From positions 1 through 5,230 of the forward strand of contig JAFDHW010000190.1 in assembly GCA_019308705.1 (NCBI GenBank): a stretch of DNA of 5,230 nucleotides, read 5' to 3'. The notes below the pieces were generated by a model that had not been told where the DNA came from, did no database searches, and saw only the letters and a list, made by a program, of their open reading frames with translations. Shown piece by piece: positions 1 through 5,230 of the stretch (its first letter is position 1; every line of letters starts with the position of its first letter). A program made the position numbers and the translations under genes. The stretch comes from Deltaproteobacteria bacterium. Its GTDB lineage: Bacteria; Desulfobacterota; Desulfobacteria; Desulfobacterales; Desulfatibacillaceae.

Positions 1-110
1 GAGCCCGATTCACGCGATAGCTGCGTCAGGAGGCGGTCGCGGTACAAAAGTACAGCTTCCCTCCTCCTTCCTTGCTCTCGCGCGAATCGAACTCGTGAAT
101 AATCCGGGCT
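1..110. repeat. Large imperfect palindromic (REP/MITE-like) element, truncated by the left window edge
   Basis: Seen: the sequence is symmetric about position 47.5. The centre is GTAC (42-45), AAAA (46-49), GTAC (50-53). CGATTC at 6-11 pairs exactly with GAATCG at 84-89. CGCGA at 13-17 pairs with TCGCG at 78-82, and AGC at 19-21 with GCT at 74-76. GAG at 1-3 pairs with CTC at 92-94. The arms between about 22 and 41 and their partners are poorly paired, with scattered G-C and G-T pairs. The right side continues outward as GTGAATAATCCGGGCT (95-110). Its mirror copy would lie just left of base 1, so the element is cut by the window. Inference: this is a non-coding, REP-like or MITE-like repeat that can fold into a long hairpin as RNA or single-stranded DNA. 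No transposase or REP-associated tyrosine transposase gene is in the window, so any mobilising enzyme would act in trans. A transcription terminator is less likely, because no T-tract follows the stem. Confidence 0.7.
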
Positions 111-115
111 AAGCC

Positions 116-2077
116 ATGCGGGAAGACCGGGAACTACAACAATACCGCGACCTGCTGAAGCCCCCGTCCCGCTTCGAGGAGGGGTTCGGGTGGAGGACCG
201 TCATCGGGGCCGTGTTCATCGGGTTTCTGATGATGCCCGGGTCCATGTACCTGCAGCTGGTCATCGGCACGGGCATCGGCCCGGCAGCCCGGTGGGTGAC
301 CATCATCCTGTTCGCGGAAATCGCCAAGCGCTCCTACACGGAGCTCAAGCAGCAGGAGGTGTTCCTCCTGTACTACATGGCCGGTGCGGCCCTGGCCTCG
401 CCCTTCACGGGGCTTTTGTGGAACCAGTACCTGGTCCAGTCCGATGCCGCCAAGATGCTGGGCCTGACCGACTTCATCCCCGCCTGGGTCGCGCCCTCTG
501 CGGATTCCGAGGCCCTGGCCGCCCGCACCTTCCTGCACCGGGACTGGCTCATCCCCATCCTGCTTCTGGTGGGCTCCCAGGTCATCCAGCGGGTGGACCA
601 CTTCGGCCTGGGCTATGCGCTGTACCGCTTGACCTCGGACGTGGAGAAGCTCCCTTTTCCCATGGCCCCCGTAGGCGCCCTGGGCACCATGGCCCTGGCC
701 GAGTCCACCGAGGACAAGGAATCCGGCTGGAAGTGGCGGGTGTTTTCCATCGGCGGCATGATCGGCCTGGCCTTCGGGGCCGTTTACGTGTTCCTTCCCG
801 CCGCCAGCAGCCTGTTCCTCACCGAGCCCATCCGCGTCATCCCCATCCCCTGGGTGGAGCTGACCGGCCACACGGAAGAGATTCTTCCGGCCGTGGCCAC
901 GGGCATCCAGCTGGACCTGGGCCTGGTTTTCGTGGGCATGGTGCTGCCGTTCTGGGCGGTCATGGGCGGGCTGGCGGGGTTCGTCATCACGGTCATCGCC
1001 AACCCCATGCTCTACGAACACGGCATCCTGAAGCGCTGGCACCCGGGCATGGAAACCGTGGAGACGGTGTTCGCCAACAACTTCGATTTCTACATGTCCT
1101 TCGGCATCGGCATAGGCGCGGCCATCGCCCTGGTGGGCGTCTGGCATGTGGTCAAGTCCTTTTCCGAGGCCCAGCGCAAGCAGCGCGGATCGCTGTCCGA
1201 ACTCTTCTCCCCCCCGCCGGGCCGGGGCGACTTCAACTTCTGGATCGCCATCGCCATCTACGTGGCCTCCACCCTGGCTTACGTGGGCCTGTGCGTGTGG
1301 CTGGTGCCCGGGTTCCCCTGGATCTTCTTCGTGGCCTACGGGTTTCTCTACACCCCCCTGGTGTCCTACATCACCGCCCGCATGGAGGGAGTCGCGGGCC
1401 AGTTCGTATCCCTTCCCATGGTGCGCGAGGCCTCCTTCATCGCCGGGGCCAAGTTCTTCGGATACCAGGGCATCGAGGTATGGTACGCGCCCATCCCCAT
1501 CCACAACTACGGCGAGGCCGTGGTGGGTTTCCGCGAAATCGAGCTCACCGGCACGTCCATCCGCGGCGTCATCAAGTCCGAAATCGTGGTCTTTCCCGTC
1601 GTCATGGCGGCGAGCCTCTTGTTTTCCCAGTTCATCTGGCGGCTGGCCCCCATACCAAGCGCCGCTTACCCCTACGCCCAGGAAATCTGGCACCTCCGCG
1701 CCCTGAACACCCTGCTCATGCAGACCTCCACCCTGGAGGGAAACTCGCTTTTCTTCCAGGCGCTCTCGGGCTGGTACGTGCTCGCCGGCACCGCCTTCGG
1801 CGCCGGCGCCTACGCCTTTTTGAGCCTCCTGGGCCTGCCCATCTTCCTCATCTACGGCGTGGTCCGCGGCCTGGGCCAGACCGCCCCCCACGGCGTCGTC
1901 CTCGAAGTGGTGGGAGCGCTTTTGGGCCGCTGGTTCTTCCTCAAGAAATACGGCTCCCAATGGCGCCAATACGCCCCGGTGCTGTTGGCCGGCTTCGCCT
2001 GCGGCATGGGGCTCACCGGCATGTTCTCCATGGGACTGACGCTGATTCTGAAGAGCCTGACCAGGCTGGCTTATTAA
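116..2077 (+). CDS. OPT/YSL-superfamily-like transporter (putative oligopeptide permease)
   Basis: This is a 653-residue, strongly hydrophobic protein of the inner membrane. Many membrane segments are visible, for example near residues 29-50, 83-102, 144-157, 208-229, 266-298, 328-346, 373-396, 399-418, 488-506, 549-580 and 619-645. OPT-like landmarks are EKLPFPMAPVGALG (177-190), the NPMLYEHG...RWHPG stretch (296-311), YITARMEGVAGQ (418-429) and a glycine-rich last segment. The length fits bacterial OPT proteins. Known for the family: uptake of oligopeptides or metal-chelate ligands, driven by a proton gradient. The substrate cannot be read from this sequence. The start is ATG 116. An in-frame TAA at 110-112 rules out an upstream extension, and the next candidate starts lie inside or just before the first membrane helix. 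No good Shine-Dalgarno precedes the ATG; the upstream bases belong to the palindromic repeat. A PPPG run at residues 366-369 sits in a predicted soluble loop. Family assignment rests on motif recall; another polytopic secondary transporter family remains possible. Confidence 0.72.
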   Translation: MREDRELQQYRDLLKPPSRFEEGFGWRTVIGAVFIGFLMMPGSMYLQLVIGTGIGPAARWVTIILFAEIAKRSYTELKQQEVFLLYYMAGAALASPFTGLLWNQYLVQSDAAKMLGLTDFIPAWVAPSADSEALAARTFLHRDWLIPILLLVGSQVIQRVDHFGLGYALYRLTSDVEKLPFPMAPVGALGTMALAESTEDKESGWKWRVFSIGGMIGLAFGAVYVFLPAASSLFLTEPIRVIPIPWVELTGHTEEILPAVATGIQLDLGLVFVGMVLPFWAVMGGLAGFVITVIANPMLYEHGILKRWHPGMETVETVFANNFDFYMSFGIGIGAAIALVGVWHVVKSFSEAQRKQRGSLSELFSPPPGRGDFNFWIAIAIYVASTLAYVGLCVWLVPGFPWIFFVAYGFLYTPLVSYITARMEGVAGQFVSLPMVREASFIAGAKFFGYQGIEVWYAPIPIHNYGEAVVGFREIELTGTSIRGVIKSEIVVFPVVMAASLLFSQFIWRLAPIPSAAYPYAQEIWHLRALNTLLMQTSTLEGNSLFFQALSGWYVLAGTAFGAGAYAFLSLLGLPIFLIYGVVRGLGQTAPHGVVLEVVGALLGRWFFLKKYGSQWRQYAPVLLAGFACGMGLTGMFSMGLTLILKSLTRLAY

Positions 2078-2110
2078 GGCGGGGGATGCGGGAGGAATCT
2101 TTTTCCGCCC
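2078..2110. terminator. Convergent intergenic spacer with a weak hairpin
   Basis: These 33 bases separate two converging stop codons (TAA at 2075-2077 on plus; TAA at 2113-2111 on minus). GGCGG (2078-2082) can pair with CCGCC (2105-2109), and the stem could extend through G-T pairs to A2086/T2101, leaving a loop of about 14 bases. No run of T follows the stem on either strand; the minus strand continues only as TTAATAA. It may act as a weak bidirectional terminator, or simply be a spacer. Confidence 0.2.
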
Positions 2111-2656
2111 TTATGGCATGGGGTATTCTTCCTTCAGGTTTTCGGCTTCCTTGAGCATCTCGGCCTGGTCGAAGGAGGTGGCCCCGGCCTTGTACTGCCG
2201 GGCGAGGGCGATGTAGAGCAGCGCGCCGTACCAGTTCATGGTGAGGTCGGTGACGCGGTTTTCCTTGATCTCGGACAGGCCCACCACCAGGGCGTTGTCC
2301 GGGATGGTGATCCCGGGCTTCACCACCGCGCCGGCGGCGATGATGCACTTTTCGCCCACCCTGGCGTTGTCCAGGACCGTGGCGTTCATGCCGATGACCG
2401 TGCAGTTGCCCACGGAACAGCCGTGGAGCACCGCGCCGTGGCCCACGGTGACCAGGTCGCCCACGGCAACGACGCCGCCGGGCTGGACGTGCAGGGCGCA
2501 GGAGTCCTGGATGGAGGAGCCCTTGCCCACGGTGATGCTTCCCATGTCGCCGCGCAGGGAGGCCCCTGGCCACAGGGAGGAGTCCTTGCCCACGGTCACG
2601 TCTCCCGAAACGAACGCGGTGGGCGCCACGTACACGCTGGGGTGGATGTCGGGCAT
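2111..2656 (-). CDS. Gamma-class carbonic anhydrase family protein (hexapeptide-repeat beta-helix)
   Basis: This 181-residue protein has the isoleucine/valine-patch hexapeptide periodicity of a left-handed beta-helix over residues 10-125, followed by a C-terminal alpha-helical tail (about 135-175). Family landmarks are present: W29, RGD at 35-37, IQD at 49-51, and three histidines at 56, 73 and 78 (LHV; VGHGAVLHG) placed as the zinc ligands of gamma carbonic anhydrases. Gln50 and Asp51 match the conserved active-site Gln/Asp. Known role: cytoplasmic trimers, with metal bound between subunits, interconverting CO2 and bicarbonate. Relatives such as YrdA and PaaY have uncertain or different physiological roles. 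The long acidic loop with the proton-shuttle Glu of archaeal Cam is missing, so this is the shorter CamH-like type, and activity is not guaranteed. The start ATG at 2656 has AAAGG (2669-2665) 8 bases upstream. It lies 23 bases after the glycosyltransferase stop and is probably the last gene of that operon. Confidence 0.9.
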   Translation of the reverse strand: MPDIHPSVYVAPTAFVSGDVTVGKDSSLWPGASLRGDMGSITVGKGSSIQDSCALHVQPGGVVAVGDLVTVGHGAVLHGCSVGNCTVIGMNATVLDNARVGEKCIIAAGAVVKPGITIPDNALVVGLSEIKENRVTDLTMNWYGALLYIALARQYKAGATSFDQAEMLKEAENLKEEYPMP

Positions 2657-2664
2657 GGGGCGCG

Positions 2665-2670
2665 CCTTTC
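2665..2670 (-). promoter_or_regulatory. Ribosome binding site of the carbonic-anhydrase-like gene
   Basis: On the minus strand GAAAGG (2670-2665) lies 8 bases before ATG 2656, within the 23-base gap after the glycosyltransferase stop. It supports ATG 2656 as the start and is the clearest Shine-Dalgarno-like sequence in the window. Confidence 0.5.
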
Positions 2671-2679
2671 GTTCCCCGG

Positions 2680-3798
2680 TCAGGCCCGCCGGGCGGCGAG
2701 GTTTTCCAGCACGCCCAGGACCTTCCCGTAGTTCTGGTACAAATCGTGGTTTTCCCGCACGTACCTTGCCCCGGCCCGGCCCATCCGCCGGGCGGTTTCC
2801 GGCTCGAGGAGCAGCCTGGCCACGGCCGAGGCGAATGCCTTCCGGTCAAAGGGCGGCGTAAGGATGCCGGTTTGGCCGTTGGCGACCACCTCGGGGATGC
2901 CTCCGTTGTCGAACGCCGCCACGGGCAGGCCGCAAGCCTGGGCTTCCAAGTATACCATGCCCAGGCTCTCGTTGATACCCGGGAACACCAAGGCGTCCGC
3001 CGCGCTGAAGACTCCGGCCATGTCCTGTCTTTCCACCTTTCCCACAAAGCGCGTCCTGCCGGGCAGCAGTTCGCCGGCCAGGGACTCCAGGGGCCCGCGC
3101 ATGACCCCGTCCCCCGCCACCACCAGGAGAAAATCCAGGCCCGCGTCCGCAAGCATCTTGGCGGTGCGGATGGTGAAGGCCACGCCCCGGCTTTTCACGT
3201 CGTCGCGGAGCATGGCGCAGCACAGGGCCACGGGCAGGCCCTCCGCGCCCCATCGGGCCCTCAGGCGCTCCCGGGCCGAGGGGTCGAAGGCAAAGGGCGC
3301 CGCGTCCAGGCCGGGCCGGACGTAGGTGACCCTCTCCTCCGGCAGCAGCCGGAGAAGGTTTTCCCTGTCCAGGAGGCGGTTTGTGAACACGTGGTCCGCG
3401 CGCATCAGCGCGCGGCGGTTCAGCTCGTAGCCCGGGCGGGTTAAGGGGTTTTTGCGGACCCTGGTGGAGTACATGCCCTGGAACACGGCGTAGGGAATGC
3501 CCGCGGGGCCGCACACCGCCGGGCCGAGAACGTCCGGCGCCTTGTAGTAGGTGTGGAAGGTGAGCCACAGGTGGGGCCGGAAACGGGCGGCCAGGGACCG
3601 GGCGCGGCGGATCTCCAGCGCCGCCGCCGGCCAGGACCCGGGCCTGCGGAATATCCACCGGGTGCGCAGCCTGCTGGCCACCTTCACCTCGTGGCCTCGG
3701 TCCGCCAGGAAGTCGAAGAGCCCCTGTCCGATGACCCGGTCCCCGGAGGGGTGGGGATGGTCCAGGGGCTTGAACGGTGCATGGAACAGGATGCGCAT
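2680..3798 (-). CDS. GT4-family glycosyltransferase (GT-B fold)
   Basis: This 372-residue protein has two Rossmann-like halves. The N-terminal acceptor domain starts MRILFHAPFKPLDHPHPSGD and contains RADHVFTN (133-140), typical of GT4 enzymes. In the C-terminal nucleotide-sugar domain, R198 and K202 (in AMLRDDVKSRG) are candidate diphosphate-binding residues. VVAGDGVMRGPLESL (226-240) follows, then FVGK...MAGVFSAADALVFPG (251-274). The GT4 E-x7-E pair is E277/E285 in NESLGMVYLEAQACG, followed by GGIPEVV (299-305). No signal peptide or membrane helix is evident, so it should act on the cytoplasmic face of the inner membrane. Known for the family: retaining transfer of a hexose or similar sugar from a nucleotide donor, often in LPS, O-antigen, exopolysaccharide or glycolipid assembly. 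Donor and acceptor cannot be told. ATG 3798 follows the upstream stop by 2 bases with only a weak GGA in front, which suggests translational coupling to the membrane-TPR gene. The gene is full length with no frameshift. Confidence 0.92.
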   Translation of the reverse strand: MRILFHAPFKPLDHPHPSGDRVIGQGLFDFLADRGHEVKVASRLRTRWIFRRPGSWPAAALEIRRARSLAARFRPHLWLTFHTYYKAPDVLGPAVCGPAGIPYAVFQGMYSTRVRKNPLTRPGYELNRRALMRADHVFTNRLLDRENLLRLLPEERVTYVRPGLDAAPFAFDPSARERLRARWGAEGLPVALCCAMLRDDVKSRGVAFTIRTAKMLADAGLDFLLVVAGDGVMRGPLESLAGELLPGRTRFVGKVERQDMAGVFSAADALVFPGINESLGMVYLEAQACGLPVAAFDNGGIPEVVANGQTGILTPPFDRKAFASAVARLLLEPETARRMGRAGARYVRENHDLYQNYGKVLGVLENLAARRA

Positions 3799-3800
3799 GG

Positions 3801-5230
3801 CTATCCGGCGGTGACTTTCTCCACCTGTTTCAGGCCAAAGAGGGCGTCGCGGTTTCCGGGGTCCGCTTCCAGGATTTCCAAAAACAGGTCCGCGGCCTCC
3901 CGGGGCCGCCCCAGGTGCGCCAGGAGCAGAAATCCCAGGTTCTTTTTCGCACGGATGTTTCCGGGGTCGATCTCAAGGGCCTTTCGCAAATGCTTTTCCG
4001 CGTCCGCCGGCCGGCCCCAGGCGATGAGGGTCACGGCCATGTTGACCTGGGCGTCCACGTATTCCGGGTCGATCTGGATGGCCTCGAACTCTGCCTGCAC
4101 CGCGTCCTTTACCCGGCCCATGCGCATGAGCACCACCCCCAGGTTGGCGTAGGCGGGTGCGGAATCGGGGTTTATGGCAAGGGCCCGGCGAAACGTGTCC
4201 TCGGCTTTGTCCAAGAGGCCCGCGTCCAGGTACACCACCCCCAGTTCGTTCAACGCGTCCATGTATCCCGGCTGCACGGCCAGGGCCTTTTGCAGGCAGT
4301 CCGCGGCAAGGTCCGGCCGCCCGGCCTGGTGGTAGAGGACCCCCAGGTTGTACAGGGCCAGGAGGTTGTCCGGATCCAGGGCCAGCGTCTGGTTGTATTG
4401 CTCCGCGGCAAGGGCGTATCTGCCCTGATTGTAATACGCGGCGGCCAGGTTGTTGTGGGGCACGGCCAGGCCCGGGGCCTTTTGCACCGCGTCGGTCCAG
4501 AGGGCCTCGGCGCTTTTCCACACGGCGTTGCGCTGGATGGTCCAGGCCCCGAACACCGCGATGAGCACGCAAAGAAACGCCGCGGCGACGGTCTTTTTGG
4601 GAACCCACCGGAACAGGAATACGGCCGCGGCGGGGGGGAGGAGAGCCATGGGCAGGTACATGCGGTGCTCGAATACCAGGTCCAGGCCGATGACCGAGGA
4701 TTCGACGACCAGGTTTCCCAGAAGCCACAGCACGGCGAAGGACAAGAACCGCTCCCGCCTGGCCAGGGCAACGGCCCCGGCGAACAGGGCGAGCAGGAAC
4801 AGGGCCGCCGCCAGGGTGGAGGGCGGGGTGACAAGCCCGTGGGACAGGGGGATGTCGTGCGCCACGGACAGCCGCGAGGGGTGGGGAAACACGAACAGGG
4901 ACAGGTACAACACCACCACCCGCCACTCGGTCATCACCCGCTGGACCATGGTGAACCCGTGCTGTTCGTAGTCCTGGACCATGTTGGCCCATCCGGCCCC
5001 CGCCAGGTAGACCACGGCCAGGACCGCCCCGGCCGCCCCGGCCAGGGCCAGCTTGCGGGCGTTGTCGCGGACCCAGGCAAGCGACAGGTCCTGGAAGAAG
5101 AACCACTCGTAGAGCGCCACGAACAGGGGCAGGGTGGCGGCGTTTTCCTTGGAGCCCAAAGCCAGCAGTCCGCAGGCTCCGGACACGGCGAACCGGATGG
5201 TTTTTCCCCGCCCCGGTCCGGCCAGCCTGG
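3801..5230 (-). CDS. Polytopic membrane protein with C-terminal TPR array (GT-C/TMTC-like), 5' end outside window
   Basis: The frame stays open to the right edge; the first whole codons read RLAGPGRGKTIRFAV. A GTG at 5186 lies inside a hydrophobic segment and is unlikely to be the start, so the gene continues off the window. Of the 475 visible residues (numbered from the edge), about 1-232 form membrane segments (near 10-44, 60-78, 104-115, 138-156, 161-182, 191-206, 213-232). LGSKENAATLPL (24-35), PSRLSVAHDIPLSH (117-130) and EHRMYLP (187-193) match what I recall of bacterial TPR proteins with a GT-C-like membrane domain, related to eukaryotic TMTC O-mannosyltransferases. Residues 254-458 are six TPRs, followed by a short tail. 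Any catalytic acidic residues of a GT-C enzyme would be in the missing N-terminus, so enzyme activity cannot be judged. The likely role is glycan transfer or assembly at the inner membrane, with the TPRs as a protein-binding platform. It ends in TAG 2 bases before the GT4 gene, implying an operon. Confidence 0.85.
   Translation of the reverse strand, partial: RLAGPGRGKTIRFAVSGACGLLALGSKENAATLPLFVALYEWFFFQDLSLAWVRDNARKLALAGAAGAVLAVVYLAGAGWANMVQDYEQHGFTMVQRVMTEWRVVVLYLSLFVFPHPSRLSVAHDIPLSHGLVTPPSTLAAALFLLALFAGAVALARRERFLSFAVLWLLGNLVVESSVIGLDLVFEHRMYLPMALLPPAAAVFLFRWVPKKTVAAAFLCVLIAVFGAWTIQRNAVWKSAEALWTDAVQKAPGLAVPHNNLAAAYYNQGRYALAAEQYNQTLALDPDNLLALYNLGVLYHQAGRPDLAADCLQKALAVQPGYMDALNELGVVYLDAGLLDKAEDTFRRALAINPDSAPAYANLGVVLMRMGRVKDAVQAEFEAIQIDPEYVDAQVNMAVTLIAWGRPADAEKHLRKALEIDPGNIRAKKNLGFLLLAHLGRPREAADLFLEILEADPGNRDALFGLKQVEKVTAG
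3855..4469 (-). repeat. Six tandem TPR-coding units (about 102 bp period)
   Basis: The six units cover edge-numbered residues 254-287, 288-321, 322-355, 356-389, 390-423 and 424-458 of the membrane-TPR protein. Each shows the TPR pattern, for example NNLAAAYYNQGRYALAAEQY...LALDPD and YNLGVLYHQAGRPDLAADCL...LAVQPG. Five units are 34 residues. The sixth is 35, with one extra residue in the first turn (LLLAHLGRP). The units have diverged in sequence, so this is an old protein repeat and not a recent DNA duplication. Confidence 0.88.

Noticed and set aside
1..110. The left-edge palindrome considered as a tRNA or structured riboswitch
   Set aside because: It shows a single long two-fold-symmetric hairpin, with no cloverleaf, acceptor stem or known aptamer core visible.
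134..1969. Open frame of 611 codons on the minus strand, opposite the transporter
   Set aside because: It is rich in Gly, His, Asp, Glu and Gln with no domain or membrane pattern. This is the typical shadow of a GC-rich gene. The plus-strand frame gives a coherent polytopic protein with family motifs.
2052..2066. AGCCT-GACC-AGGCT hairpin near the end of the transporter gene, considered as a terminator
   Set aside because: It is only a 5-base stem inside the coding sequence, with no T-tract after it.
190..2154. Second plus-strand frame of 654 codons overlapping the transporter
   Set aside because: The product is dominated by Arg, Pro, Gly and His and low in hydrophobics, with no recognisable domain. 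It also runs into the antisense of the carbonic-anhydrase gene. It is a GC-driven shadow.
2013..3152. Minus-strand open frame of 379 codons spanning the GT4 and carbonic-anhydrase genes
   Set aside because: It is a different frame from both well-recognised proteins, with low-complexity Arg/Pro/Gly-rich translation and no motif of its own.
2746..3444. Plus-strand open frame opposite the glycosyltransferase
   Set aside because: There is no family signature, the composition is biased, and it lies wholly inside a clear GT4 gene on the other strand.
3855..4469. 102-bp periodicity considered as a DNA tandem repeat or CRISPR-like array
   Set aside because: The unit sequences are diverged and coding, and the period is the 34-residue TPR. 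There are no identical repeats with unique spacers.
3973..5106. Alternative minus-strand frame of 377 codons in the TPR gene
   Set aside because: The translation is Gly/Arg/Pro-rich. The overlapping frame carries six clear TPRs and membrane helices.

Overview
The window is high in GC by eye and tightly packed with bacterial protein-coding sequence. It looks like part of a free-living Gram-negative chromosome. The protein types (a bacterial OPT-like permease, a TPR protein with a polytopic membrane N-terminus, a GT4 glycosyltransferase and a short gamma-class carbonic anhydrase) and the palindromic repeat at the left edge would suit a high-GC delta-proteobacterium (Desulfobacterota). This placement is an impression from composition and family flavour. 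No marker gene is present.

Layout: (a) Bases 1-110 are most of a large imperfect palindrome centred on GTAC-AAAA-GTAC. Its left end lies outside the window, and it ends 5 bases before the first gene. (b) Bases 116-2077 (+) encode a 653-residue polytopic membrane protein, probably an OPT/YSL-superfamily oligopeptide (or metal-chelate) transporter. (c) Bases 2078-2110 are a short convergent spacer with only a weak hairpin. (d) On the minus strand, three closely spaced genes run leftward from the right edge: a polytopic membrane protein with six C-terminal TPRs, cut by the edge (5230-3801); a GT4-type glycosyltransferase (3798-2680); and a gamma-carbonic-anhydrase-like left-handed beta-helix protein (2656-2111). 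The gaps of 2 and 23 bases suggest one transcript.

How they may work together: the membrane-TPR protein and the GT4 enzyme plausibly act in the same surface-glycan or protein-glycosylation process, and their start and stop nearly touch. The carbonic anhydrase has no obvious link to glycans and may simply share the transcript. The transporter faces the operon and is probably a separate unit. No CRISPR array, tRNA, rRNA or transposase gene was seen, and no stretch longer than about 120 bases lacks a gene. The most unusual element is the palindromic repeat abutting the transporter start codon, which leaves that gene without a recognisable Shine-Dalgarno sequence. I did not find convincing evidence of a wholly new biological system.
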